Assembly (NCBI GenBank): GCA_032629725.1
Contig: JAFEVB010000025.1
Coordinates: forward strand, 186,001 to 250,000
Direction: 5' to 3'
From: Gremmenia infestans
Lineage: Eukaryota; Ascomycota; Leotiomycetes; Helotiales; Hamatocanthoscyphaceae
DNA: 64,000 bases
Under the pieces are notes generated by a model. The model was not told the DNA's origin. It saw only the letters and a list, made by a program, of their open reading frames with translations, and did no database searches. Shown piece after piece: positions 34,185 to 45,814 of this stretch; within the stretch, counting starts at the first letter, position 1, and every line of letters starts with the position of its first letter. The translations under genes and the position numbers were made by a program.

Positions 34185-35093
34185 ATGATCTCCATCATGA
34201 GCCTTTCGCTCTTGAAACCCCTCGCTGAGTTGCCTTTCAGCATCTTCCTCTTCTTCTTCATGATGCTATTTGCCATGATGTTCTTCTACGCTTTGCGGAT
34301 AGTCAACCTACATTTGCTTGTTTGGCGCACATTGGGAGTCCTTTCATCTGCTGCCTTGGGAGCCTTCTTGATATTGCGAGTCGTACTTGGAGAGGACTGC
34401 TTGAAGTTCCCTTCTTCCTTGAAGGTCTACCTTTTTGTGATCGTTCTGTACCTGTGTCGACCCCTGCTCCGTTTGGATAGCCAACTTGTTATCGGAATGC
34501 GACGCCCTCTTCACTTCATCACCCGTCTGTGTATTCACAGCATTATGCAAATATTCAAGCATCTCTTGCGTTGGAAGACGATAACTACCGATCCCTCGGA
34601 GATTTGGCGCGGAAATACACATCTGCATAATGACACCAAGACCAACCGGGAAAAGAATTGGGTAACTAACCCCCGGATTGCTGAAGCATACGCTAACAAA
34701 CAACTAGGGTTGGTGCTATTATGCCGAAACGGATACGACTCGACGGTAAGTAACCTCGCCATCTCCAGACCACTATCAGTATCTAACCATACGTCTAATA
34801 GTTCCTTTCTACTAAACAACGAGTTTAATCCATCCTCCACTACATGCAAGACTATATATTTAGCAGCATCGAATTACATCGCCGTCAAAGAGGAAGTTGG
34901 GCTCTGTTGGTCGTCTATCTCGGGCCGCGGCAGCCTCCTCCTTTATACAGAATACACGATCTCCCTCAAAGTTTGGCCTTTCTCCGTCCTGGCATGGACA
35001 GAGAGATTTTCAATGACGCTGAGCCTTCAGGATGCACAGGCACGCATTCTTCGTGGAATCAACCCGTCAGTAGGAGACATTGGATTTACGTAG
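34185..35093 (+). CDS. Putative small membrane protein, uncharacterised
   Basis: The reading frame starts in a leader-like context with ATG at 34185. Two candidate introns (34662-34707, GTAACT...CTAAC...ACTAG; 34746-34801, GTAAGT...CTAATAG) together preserve the frame, giving exons 34185-34661, 34708-34745 and 34802-35093 and 268 aa; without splicing the frame is also open (302 aa). The N-terminal half has three hydrophobic segments (IFLFFFMMLFAMMFFYAL, LGVLSSAALGAFLILRVVL, LKVYLFVIVLYL). The second exon would read GWCYYAETDTTR. No family is recognised. The opposite strand at 34185-34700 also has an acidic, protein-like but stop-broken reading, so the coding strand is not certain. Confidence 0.4.
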   Translation: MISIMSLSLLKPLAELPFSIFLFFFMMLFAMMFFYALRIVNLHLLVWRTLGVLSSAALGAFLILRVVLGEDCLKFPSSLKVYLFVIVLYLCRPLLRLDSQLVIGMRRPLHFITRLCIHSIMQIFKHLLRWKTITTDPSEIWRGNTHLHNDTKTNREKNWVTNPRIAEAYANKQLGLVLLCRNGYDSTVSNLAISRPLSVSNHTSNSSFLLNNEFNPSSTTCKTIYLAASNYIAVKEEVGLCWSSISGRGSLLLYTEYTISLKVWPFSVLAWTERFSMTLSLQDAQARILRGINPSVGDIGFT

Positions 35094-35239
35094 AGCTTGG
35101 GTTGGGGTATTTATGGGACATGACTGATTGGAATTATGCTTGAGTTTGATGAGGGGAGTCTTCGGGTTTGGATAAGGATGTTACCGTTTGTTAACTGCCA
35201 GTTTCCGAGAGACAAGAAAGGTTCTTTGACTATTAGACA

Positions 35240-36140
35240 GGCATCACAGAACCACAATCAGAATCCTCCCACAATCAACTACCGTGCCAGAGTTTTGTCC
35301 TACTGCCACAAAGGAACCACACTCCATGCTATATAACCCATAAGACCCTGTAGTCTTTGACTTCCTAAGCTTATACATACCCACCTTCCCTGCATACCCC
35401 GCTCTTCTCAATTTCAAGAACGAACTAACAGGATCCAGTTGATTCGGCCAAAACACTACCTCATCGACCTTGCCATCGTCGTTCTAACACCGCTCCCCTT
35501 CCTCCACAGCCCCAAAGTCCCCCCACTCCACCGACGTCACACTGCCATCCTGCTGCCTCCACCCTCGCTCTCGTCCTCGATAGAACAAGCAATCCTTAGC
35601 TTCGAAAGCTCGAGCGGATTGTCCACATACCCGCCCCCGTACGACGTGCTTTGGAGTTCTAGGACCTTGGCACCTGGATACAGGGCTTGGAGGGCCTGGA
35701 GGCGGGTACTGGCGTGTTGCGCCTAGCTGGGTGGGAGGATGGCTGGCTTTACGTGCGGGGCTGAGATGCGGATGTTTGAATTTTGAGTGCTGGTTTGGGG
35801 GTGTGTGTATGTTGATTCATCAGTGCTGGGTACTGAGTCTGTGGCTGTGGTGGTGGTGGTGGTGGTGGTGAATATGAATACTTGCGTGAGGCCGGTTTGG
35901 AGGGGCTGCAGTGCCCATTCTATATACGATGGTGTTGTTGTTGCTTCGCGGGCGTGGACTAGCATCGTGGTGTCGAGTTTGCATGTGGCTGTGACTAAGG
36001 TGTGGGATCCTGGAAATGGTGATGTGGTAGTGGGGATGCGGATTAGGAGGTGGTCGTGCAGGGAGACGGTTGTGGTGGTGATGCCTGGGAGGTTGTCTGG
36101 GTCGCGGGAGGGGTGTAGGGGGGTTGTACTACATGTACGT
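35240..36140 (-). pseudogene. Broken gene of unknown family (minus strand)
   Basis: On the minus strand a beta-rich stretch runs from about 36120 to 35725 (LPGITTTTVSLHDHLLIRIPT, TTPSYIEWALQPLQTGLTQVF, Thr-rich run). It continues as LQALQALYPGAKVLELQSTSYGGGY and KLRIACSIEDESEGG near 35590, then needs a one-base shift to read RQQDGSVTSVEWGDFGAVEEGER. It then meets an in-frame TAG before NDDGKVDEV and FWPNQLDPVSSFLKLRRAGYAG, ending at 35244. Frame shift plus stop within a continuous protein-like text suggests decay or sequencing error; introns do not explain it because none of suitable length fits. Function unknown. Confidence 0.45.
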
Positions 36141-36254
36141 ATACTTGTACAGGCTGATGATTTCTTGGGTGGTATGTTAGGGGCTGCAGGCAGGTTCCTA
36201 CTCTTTATCGTCTTTATTTTCGTTTTCGCTGGCCTCTTTATCTGTAAATGAGAA

Positions 36255-36584
36255 CTAGATGTCTAACAAGACATCTTCGTCTCGTAATGGGTCGAAGACT
36301 ACGATCTGCGTGGTTGGGGCAAGTTGCATCTGAAGCTCAAACTCCTGCGTCTGCTCAAATACCATTAATGGTGCGTATTCGTACGGAGTTGGACATCTCC
36401 ATCCGCCGAATTCGAACTGGATCAAGGCGTTTTTGTTTTTTTCGTTCCACGTCGATGCGTGTTTCGTGAACGCGAGGCCGTAGATGTTTGCTTCGGTTTT
36501 GCCGTAAGCGGAGAGAATGAGAGGGTTTGAGGGGGTGTGGTATACGGCGGAGAGGGTATCTGCTGTCATGTGCACGTAGCTCAT
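36255..36584 (-). CDS. Uncharacterised small protein (109 aa), possibly the first exon of the broken gene downstream
   Basis: The frame from the ATG at 36584 (MSYVHMTADTLSAVYHTPSN) to the stop at 36255 has protein-like composition: AYGKTEANIYGLAFTKHAST, then IQFEFGGWRCPTPYEYAPLMVFEQ and an acidic C-terminus. I recognise no family. It lies directly upstream, on the same strand, of the broken frame at 35240-36140 and may be its 5' part. No clean donor/acceptor pair links them. Confidence 0.45.
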   Translation of the reverse strand: MSYVHMTADTLSAVYHTPSNPLILSAYGKTEANIYGLAFTKHASTWNEKNKNALIQFEFGGWRCPTPYEYAPLMVFEQTQEFELQMQLAPTTQIVVFDPLRDEDVLLDI

Positions 36585-36599
36585 AGTGTAGTGTAGTGA

Positions 36600-39500
36600 T
36601 AGTATAGGAAAGAGGAGATTAGATGCTCCTGAGAATCACCGGGGAGGAGAAGAAAGGGTGGGTTTAGCTGGTGGCGTTGCTATACTGTAGATATCGGCAT
36701 GTTGATATATACTTCCTGGATGGCGTGGTAGTTGACTGTTCAAGAAGCATTCCTACCTGTCACTTTGTGGTGAGACATGCCTTACTTTGGAATCTGACGA
36801 AGCGAGGCTGCCCCTGATCGATTACACTAGTGCTTCTAACTTTCATAAACTAGCAAGTGATAAAAAGGTAATAACCATATTATCCGAACAGATAATATAA
36901 TAGAAGGATCTAAATACTATAGTTTTCTTGCGTGCCAAATCTTGAAATAAGTGTATACTGGATTACAGCGATCAAGAGCCCAGAAAATAGGGGTTGGGCG
37001 CTGAACTCGCTTAGCCTTATAACCCCGCTCTATATACCTAGGGGTGCTCACATGTTGCTACCCGATTTCCACAAAGCATGGGGATTAAGGGTACTTCTAA
37101 AGACTTTGAATATAGAATCAAGTTAGTTATCCTTTACAGAACCCTCTCTGGCTTGGTCCATCTAGTGTTTACTCCCCCACTCCCCTCACCCCCGATTATT
37201 TTGAAATACAATAGCTGACCCCCTCAACCACGAGATTAAGGCGCTAAACCCGATTTAAGCCTATAACGACTACTGGCTAGAGAGCACAGGTGGCAGTTTC
37301 AAGTGCGAGTACAGCACCTAGGTGGAGCCGTCCTCCTAGACGATGCTGTGTTGCGTGACAGGACAGATACGCAGAAGCTACCTGAAGTGCTTTGAGCTGT
37401 GCATCGGGAGCAGGCTGTAGAAAATGAGGAGAGTTACTCGATCGAGCAAGCACGAATAAGATACAGAGATAATTTTTACTTACCTGACATTTTCCAAGGA
37501 ATTTGAAGGTGGAGAAAGCGAGTTTATATAAAGAGGATTGCTAGTGAATTACTACTAATCAAGACATACTAGCCTTTTGGCAAACAATTGGATGTAACAG
37601 GACAGGGTAGAAAGTGCTTGGGAAGAAATAAAGTGACTTGGGGTATAGAGGGGTACTACCCAGTGCCCACAATCGTACAGGTTCAACCGCTTGTTTCACC
37701 AGGAAGCGAAGGATTATATACAGTACACGTTTCTAACCGAATCTTAAACAGGGGTGTATAAGGTAGGTCGAGCTTCTTTCGGCATAGGGATAGAGATATC
37801 AGTACTCAGCCTCAGCACCCAAAATCAGCTCTCTACGCCTACTGTAAACCGAGCTAGAATCGGCTCGCTATCTATAGTCTACCCCTCGCGATAGATATCT
37901 CTCTCGATTTCCCCGCCGGGAGTTGTAATGTGAACTTCGAAACGGACTTACTAGCAAGGACGTCGTTTTCTATTCATGACCGTTGGACGATTCAACTGTC
38001 GTTATAGCAGAGCGAGGGTGTAGAAAGTAGAGAGATGAGAATGAGAATCAGAATGAGAATCTATAATCCTAGATATATAAATCGCGTAGCGCATATCATG
38101 GGATGAGCAAACGATCGAGTGCTATTAATAAAATCTCTTTAGTATAGAACTTCCACGCCTATTTCAGGCCATCTATCAATCAATCAATCAACCATTTAAC
38201 TTTCCAGCCCCAGTCCCAGGCACAGTCTATACGTATATACTAAAATGTATATTCGTTATTCGTCTACTGGCACCATATAACCTCCATCCATCAAGGTTGA
38301 TCGAAGAACGAATCCTTCATATTTTACGAGCATATCTAGTCCTTTGCGATTTACAGCCGTCGCACACGCCATAACCCCATCCCCCCAAAAGAAAAGATAA
38401 AACTTAAATTTAGTTTCCTTCATGCTGCCTCAACAACAAATCTCAAGCACGATATTGGAAGATATTATGCTTGTTTCAGCCCGGTCCTTCACGCACGACT
38501 TAAAGCGTATTCTAGGCTTTGGGAGAATACTAAAATGACAGCATTGGATATGAAAACGACAAGCTGGATGCTTTTGTTATTAGCGATGGATTTGGAGAGA
38601 TGATGACGGGAAGCGTGAGTATCTATTTGTAGAGGTGAAACGGATATGAATTTTGGGTTCGGGAGTAGGGTTGATTGAGGGATAGAGACCAGCAGGTAGA
38701 ACGAATATTTCATCAAATAAAAGGCAATTCCCAAGGATGTAAAACATCAAGGTCAAGGTTGACTGCAAAAGACGATGTCAAATAGTTACGTGGTAATTGA
38801 TTTAGAAGTACATTCATTGGAGTGAACCGCCCAGCTAGTCTTAGGATCCATGCCCCGCCTCCATCCAGTACGCGCGAACCCATCTAGCCACCCACTCCCT
38901 TCTTTCTTCTACCCCCGAGCTCACAATCCGAAGGAAGATATCCAGACCCTCAATCCAACCACAGCTCAAAATGCAACAAGCAAACAATAAACATCGCGTA
39001 AGGGGCAAACCAATCAAGCAAATTATCAAATTCCAACTAAAAAATCCAAAACTCGACGCCCATCGCGCCTCGTTACTTTTCTTCTCATCGTTCTTTCATG
39101 AAAGGTCCGAGCGCAGCATCCTGGAACCAATTAAGGGAAGTATCATGAAGGAAGGAGAGCTCTCAAGGTTGTGTAAGTATATAACGTGCAATGTTGCACG
39201 AGATGAGGAGAGTGGGTAGTGTGGTGAGTACCCAATTGATTAAGCGGACTTGAGATCTCTCCTTCCATTCCTTCCGATTCCAATAAAAACGCGCGCATGT
39301 TCGAACCCTCGTTTCGTGTCCGTAGCCATTTCTTTCAAAGTCCAAGCAACAGATTCCCAAAGTTATGAGTGAAATGTATCCAGTGTGTAAGCTCCAAACC
39401 CAGGTAATGTAGTAAGTAGTAGTAGTGTAAAGGGGGGTCATAGCAGCGTCAAGTCGTTATGGTTGCCCAGTCGCTGTAATGTTTGGTAGTTCCACAATGG

Positions 39501-40013
39501 TATCTTATGTCGTTCGTTTGCGTGCGGTGGTATTCGCTCGTAAACGCGGGGTGTTTTTGTGTTTCGTAAGCATCAGCGTAAGATATCGAGTCTTCGGGTG
39601 CCGGTAAAGGCGTATTATACTCGCTTTGTTGTATGGATTTTGCTTTTTGGGGAATCGAAGACCATGGGGGAAGCAAATTCGTCCATTCGTTTGATTTCGG
39701 GGTGCGGTGAATAGCATAAAGGCCGTCCATCTAAAAATATGTACTAACTCCGAGTAAAATCGATAGCGAATGTGGTCCAATTCGTAGTTAAACCGATGGG
39801 GGAAAGACGATGTAATTACAATAAGACGAATAATTGCAAGCAAGCAACCAAATTCAAACGAACGCCGATAATGCATAGTCCAGTTTCAATTCCGACCGAT
39901 GACAACTCCGGTTTATGTGGTCAAATGTGAAGCAATACGTTCACAGGTGGGTGTAAGGTGTCGTTTCGTAACTTCGTGAAAAGTCGCTTCTCGGTCGGGG
40001 AGAGAGCGGGGCT
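36600..40013. other. Long intergenic region
   Basis: No conserved gene is seen over ~3.4 kb. The 37140-37500 part includes a possible tiny spliced Cys-rich gene on the minus strand, annotated separately. The 38100-40000 part has dispersed short repeats and only composition-poor frames, and probably includes the 3' untranslated region of the RRM/R3H gene ending at 40014. Confidence 0.35.
37275..37490 (-). CDS. Possible tiny cysteine-rich gene (speculative)
   Basis: On the minus strand a TATATAAA box (37513-37520) sits ~25 bp before an ATG at 37490. The first codons (ATGTCAG) run into a GTAAGT donor and a TCTACAG acceptor follows ~70 bp on. The spliced product starts MSACSRCTAQSTSGSFC and contains several Cys, with a CC pair before a TGA. 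Further Cys codons follow the stop (NCHLC). This layout (TATA, short first exon, small Cys-rich product) is seen in fungal metallothionein-like genes, but the Cys pattern is not canonical and the frame ends early. It may be a decayed copy. Confidence 0.2.
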
Positions 40014-42101
40014 TTACATGTATCGATTATTCGAAGGGAGGCTGCGATCGGAGGAATCTTGAGCAATGTTATCATCCCATTCCGTTTCGATGCTATTCAA
40101 ATCAAGCTCACCACTGCCCTGATTGCGGTGTCCATTCTGCCTCGGCCGTTGGAAGCCAGCTCCCCATTCGCTACCTGGTCCGCGAGGTTGTCTTTCGGGG
40201 CGTGCAGTAGCACCGTTTCGAGGATTCTCATCGTAGGCATTGCCGTTCATGGGACGTTGGCTTCCAATAGGTCCAGCACTTGGAATTTCTCTCTCTTGTC
40301 CCATACGACCATTTGTGGCGGTTCTGCCAGCATTCGGGCGATCGAAACCGAGGGAAAGACCGTTGAGTCCGTTAAGAAGGGAGCTCTCGTCGCGGTTATT
40401 CAAAGGATTTTGGCCTCCTGCAGATGTTGGTGTTAGATTGGGGGTTCCAGAAGCTTGCGATGGTGGACCGTAGTCAGCGTATCGCGCAATAGTTGCCGAA
40501 GCATTGGTAGGATAACTTTGAACAGATTGCGAGGGTGAGGGTGTGTACGAACGGAGATCAGCGAACGATTTTGCCGCGCGAAGATTGTTATGATTGACTC
40601 CCAATCCAGGAGATCCCGGAATATCCAAAAGGCCAGAACCTTGGTTCCGGAGTGAGTGGTTGTAGTAGTTGCCATCATTAGCTCTCGATTCGCCAAAGTC
40701 AATGGTTGCCGCACGGTTCAGACCACGGCGCGACGCATCGTTGTAGTAAGAGCTCTGCGGGAGTTGCGGGACGGCAGGGCTGATGGTGGTATGTCTTGTC
40801 TTGTAAACTTGAACGCACCGACCATCACCAGTTCCTTCGGATCTGTGTTCGAGCCCCATGTTGTGAGCCAAAGTGTGGATTGTTCGGCGATCGGCAGGGG
40901 GAACAGTGCTTGGGAAAACGTAGATGTCTCTGCTGGCATCATTCTTGAACCCTATTAGGTCGCCGTAGAATCCTAGAATTACGGGGTCATTCATGTCGAG
41001 AGCTGGAAGGGTATTAGCAGAGGAGCAAGTGAGGTGAGAAAAACCTACGGATTTGTGCCTGTCCTCTTAATGAGACTGGCGATGGAGACGAGGGTATGTG
41101 ACTCGAGTTTATAGAGTTCATTGATGCTTGTGCATTGAGGGAGGGGACAGAAGCATTTGGCATAGGCCGGTGTTGTTCCTCCAATTGTCCGCGCTTCTCC
41201 CTTTTCTCGCGCTCTATTTTCTCCCTCTCGAGCATAGGGAGCATTTTCTTGTACTCGACTCTCAACTTCCTTCCTTGGAGCTCCATATGGTTCATCGTGT
41301 CAATAACAACTGAAGTTTCTTCGGGAGTGGTGAAGTTTGCAAAGGCCAAGCCTCTGAAAACTCCGCCGTCAAAGTGGTAGTTGAAGGCGTAGGGAAGCGG
41401 GAGGTGCATATCTGTCATGAGTTGTACTAGTTGCTCCTTCTTGACGGCAAAGGGAATGTTCTTGATGACAATAGCGGTGGGGATGAGCTCGTCATGCTCT
41501 GGAGGAGTATCCATCCGCGGAGGGCCACCTTGGAGCTGTTGGTTGTATGGACCGTTGTGACTATTCATCTGGTGTTGGTGGGAGAGCATGCCCATGTTCT
41601 GTTGTGGCATAGGGGGAGGAGGCATCGAAGAGTCCATCCAATTCTAAAGAGTATGAAATCAGTATGTGAATGAAATGAGATGTGAATCCAACGACTGGCT
41701 CTAGTCTACTTCTAGAGCAAAGGCAAACTTACAGAAGGTAGTCCAGCCCTGCGAGCCGTCTGAGATTTGACACGGCCCGTTCCGCCCATAGTATTTGCAC
41801 CACCATTAATATTCATATTATTACCATTCAAACTAGGCGCCCCGTAGTTCCAGGTCTGGCTATCGTAATAGGAGTTGGAGTGAGGGTTTGCGTTGACGGG
41901 GGGGAAGCGGGCAACAGAATCAAATCGCGAAGCTACATGGTCCTCCGAGGTGTAGAGACCCTGTTGCATCTGTCCACCGCCATAGCTGTCGAAGTGTCGA
42001 GATGGTTGGCGGTTCAGGGTCAGACCGCTACCATATCGGTTGGAACCCGGCGAGCGGTTGGAGAAGTCGGATGTGTACATGTCTTGGTATTGATGAGACA
42101 T
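40014..42101 (-). CDS. RRM and R3H domain RNA-binding protein (Pin4/Cip1-Cip2-like)
   Basis: Three exons (42101-41733, 41643-41049, 41002-40014) give 650 aa. Introns (89 and 46 nt) have GTAAGT and GTAGGT donors and consistent phase. The start at 42101 (MSHQYQDMYTSDF) follows a leader-like region. The N-terminal 170 residues are Asn/Gln/Pro-rich. The RRM spans about 178-257, with RNP2 IVIKNI and RNP1 FRGLAFANF. A charged helix (REKIEREKREKRGQ) follows. The R3H domain lies at about 345-392, with R360-xxx-H364 (ADRRTIHTLAH). The C-terminal half is disordered. This architecture is that of yeast Pin4 and fission-yeast Cip1/Cip2, cytoplasmic RNA-binding proteins linked to stress and cell-cycle mRNA control. 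Orthology to Pin4 is likely but not proven. Confidence 0.9.
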
Positions 42102-45100
42102 GCTGTGCAGTGCTATACTGTACTGGGGTGCGCTGTGCTGTGCTGTGGTTGGAGATCCTCTACCTAACAGTAAAAGGAGAGAGATAGGGGGTGTCTGCCT
42201 CTGTTTTGGGTCGGCGTATGCAAGGAGCCGGCAGCTAGTTGCACGTCGTGGAAGCTCAGAACGCCTACTCCGAACCTCACAAGCCAAGCAGTGAGGTCAG
42301 GTCGGTCTACCTACCAAGCTGGCTGTGTGTGAAGTGGCTGCTGCACTAATTATGTGCGTAGGCTGGTACAAGGCCGTCTGCGCTGGAGTTGAAGCTTGTG
42401 TTGGAGTAGCAGTACAATAGTAGCAGCTGCTGGTACCGGTATGTGCAGTGCAGCGGTGCAGTGCAGGATGTACCTTGGTATGTAATATATCGTCGGTCAC
42501 AGCAGTGGTGCGGTGGCGCTGTGCTTCGTTGGAGGAGGATGTGGTGGTGGTGGTTGGTATTCGGTACTGATATTCGTACTGCGGTACTTGATTTTTCTCC
42601 CTATTTCCTTTCGTGACTTCCTTCGTACGTACTGGGGTATCGATGTGGGTTCGTCGGACTCGTTAGGGACCGTGTCTTCGAGGCTCCGCGTCGCGCAAAC
42701 GTTGGCTGGTCGTTGGGGGATGATTATCGCAATCCGACCGAGGAGAAAGGTGAAATTCTTGGATGGCAGAACCAAGAGGGAGAGGGGGGGGGGAAGAAGA
42801 GTGAAGAGGGTGATTTTGATTGTGCTCTTGGCTTGAGTGAGGTAGGTGAAGCCCAAGGGACGCTAAATATGGACCGGGCCCGTGCTTTTTCGTTTTCGCC
42901 TGAGGAAGACGAGACGAGAGACGAGTGAAGGAAGGGAAGGTTTACGGCGACGGTGAAAAAGCCGCGCTACACTAGGAATGTCCTTCTCAACCATGAAAAC
43001 ACCACAAAATGACGAGTGATAATAGGTGTATAGCCTGCACATCTAACTGGCATTGATTCTTGACGGGGATAGTCTCATTGAACACCTTGACGGGCACCAT
43101 ATTGTTCAACTAGCCTGGCTAGCAGCACTACATACATGAAAATTGACTCCAGATCCACTGCCCTGTCTACGCCGCCACGGTAAGAAAAAGTAATAAAAGT
43201 CGCTTGGCGCTGTCAATGTTAGTATCGTGTCGGGGCTGGACTTTGCTGGACTGGATGAGGAGGCCGCAGCTTCCAGGCTAATGTATAGGATACCCTCGAC
43301 GTCGACCTTGAGAGAAGGCGTGCAAATGGACTGGATGAGAATAGGAAAGGGGGGCTTCTAAAGCGTGGAATATCCCCGTAGGTACAGTATATTGCAGTCA
43401 TACGAAAGTGATGAATATGTCCGCGACTATCAAAACAAGCAAGCTACCAGTTACCCAACACATATCAAGTACTTGCGCATTTACTACTTACGACCGGTGT
43501 ATACAAAAGAAATCCGCCAACCCCTCAACACCACAATAGCTTCTCACTGGACGTAGCGTCGTCCAAACAAAACCACAAATGCAGTCCTCCCATCACTATT
43601 GGTGGTCATCCGCCGCCTTCGCTTGTTTGGGGTCCTGTGTTTTGCAAAATATGATAGAATGGACCGGACGCCGAACTATGGATTTGTTGGTGGCACGATG
43701 AAAAGGGGCTCAAGAATTAGGTACTGGTGGTACTAAAAGTAACTAGGTAACTGCCCAGGTACCTATACCTTAGCCACCATAGAGGAAATTAGAAAGGGGG
43801 GAATTTGGAATGTGGAATGTGACCTGCACGTAACTAAGGATACAACAAACCCATTCAATTCTCATATATTCCTTTTGCCTCAAGAAACGCCATCCATTCA
43901 TCCATTAGTTATCAGCAGCGCCATGCACGCCCAAGGAGAAACCTATCACATCTACTCCAACGATCCATCATATTCCCGACACCAACCAATTTTGACATCG
44001 GTTCGCTTCGCCCCGCCACGACGAGGCAGAGGCGGGGACGGGGCACACGGATGGAAAAGCTACGGAGTACTTTAACCTTACTCTGCTCTGCCTAGGTCCT
44101 TCTGTACCGAAGTACGAGTACTGTAGGTGTACTGTATGGAGCACAGAAGATTGCGACAGGATTGATTAGATGAGATGAGATGAGATGAGATGCGTGCAAG
44201 ATAATAACACGCCCGTATTAAGACTTACTTCTATATCACCTGTCGATGCTCGAAGGAACGCACCTATACAGGGAAGCGAGCTCGAGTTCTTTCTTTCTGA
44301 GCAATAACGATAAATCCTTCCATCGTTTTTTTTTCTTCCCACCCCTCTCTCCCTCTCGTAAATTTCTTTCAACCCCCTACGAGTCAGAATGATTTCAATT
44401 TTACCAACCCGCCTACATCTCCTCACATCCACAGTCCAGTTTCACCTTAATGAATAGACAATCCTAACCCAGCACCAACCCCAACACCCCAACCCCATCC
44501 AACCAACCAAGCAACCTGCTTCCTTAATTCACTATACCGTCTACAGTATACAGTACGCAAAGCCAACCAGAAGAAGGCCGCCCCAGGCTTGTCTTCCGAT
44601 AGGTACTGTACTGTAGATATGTACATACACCTAGGTACTTTAGGTAAAGTACTCTAGAGCAGGTCGCAGAAGGGGTCGCATGCATCCGATCGCCATCCCA
44701 CCCCATCCCATCCCATCCCCTTGTTTCTTCTTTTCTTTTCCCATCCATCCGTCAACGATGCATGCGCGGGAAAGGGGCCCAGGCGGGGTGGGGGTAAGGT
44801 TTGGGACGGATTCCGTCATGTGATTATACTAGGACGTGAAGTCAGCTGGCTGGTTGTGAGTTTAAGCGGTAAGATGAGACAAGACAGGACAGGACAAATC
44901 AAATCAACTCAAATCGAGATCATAGAATGGAATAGAATAGAATGGAATTGAATGAGAAGAGGGCTTTGGCGAAGATAGTTGGATAATAAATGAATTGATG
45001 AATTAATGCGAGAGATGGATATGGTTATTTATAAATGTCATGTGATCACCACTGCACCCAACCCACCCAGCCCATCAATCTTCCTTCCCACAGCTTTATT

Positions 45101-45814
45101 TGCATCACGATCTCCATACCACTATCCCAAATTCCCATGCCATAGTACCTCCATCTTCCCAGCAACAGCAACACCGCTACCATCGTACCTCAAATCCCCT
45201 GCCTACCTCCCGGCCTCCACGGCAGTGGCCCCTGGAGGGCCAGCGGAGCGTCACTTATAGGTAGGTAGGTAGAAAATAGGATGGGCTGTATACAATGTGT
45301 ACATTGTAGTACTATAGAGAGATAGGAATAACAACATAACATTAAGTAAGGTGGATGAAGGTGGACGAGATAGATGTAGTGTATCAGTTGATTGATTAAT
45401 TGAGCACTGCAGGACTAAGAGTAAGAGTAAGAGTAAGGTAGTAGGAAGCGTCGGATGATGATAAACGACACTATTCATTGAGAAGAAAAGAATAGAATAG
45501 ACAAATAGATGAATAGAATATTATATTCATCCATATGCCATGTAATTCGACTGGTAAATAAACGCTACAAGTACCTATGTAGCCAGCATACCTATCAATC
45601 AACGCCCCCCACCCCGCGCCAAACAAAAATCTCTAGAGATGATACCTACCTAGGTATGTATGTATGGTAAGGTGAAACGCCAGGCCAGGTAAACAGGCCG
45701 CCCATATGAATTCGCCATCCGTCATAACATCATAACTGGTCTCCCCATTTTTAAATCCATCCATCCATCCATCCATCCCCATCCAAGCTTTTGAAGCAAA
45801 AAGACCAGCAGCCG
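42102..45814. other. Long intergenic region with simple repeats
   Basis: This ~3.7 kb region includes the leader and promoter of the RRM/R3H gene (42102-43000, CT/GT-rich). It also has short simple repeats: (GAGAT)n at 44170-44192, (ATCCC)n near 44698-44722 and (CCAT)n at 45756-45783. No protein-like frame is seen. The stretch to 45814 is the probable 3' flank of hsf1. Confidence 0.45.

Noticed and set aside
39294..39330. GGTTCGAAC B-box-like motif on the minus strand
   Set aside because: No A-box or cloverleaf could be drawn around it; a chance match.
42100..42500. Tandem CAGCAG/GTGCAG-like stretch as a CRISPR-like array
   Set aside because: There are no regular repeats or spacers, and the organism is a eukaryote; it is the leader region of the RRM/R3H gene.
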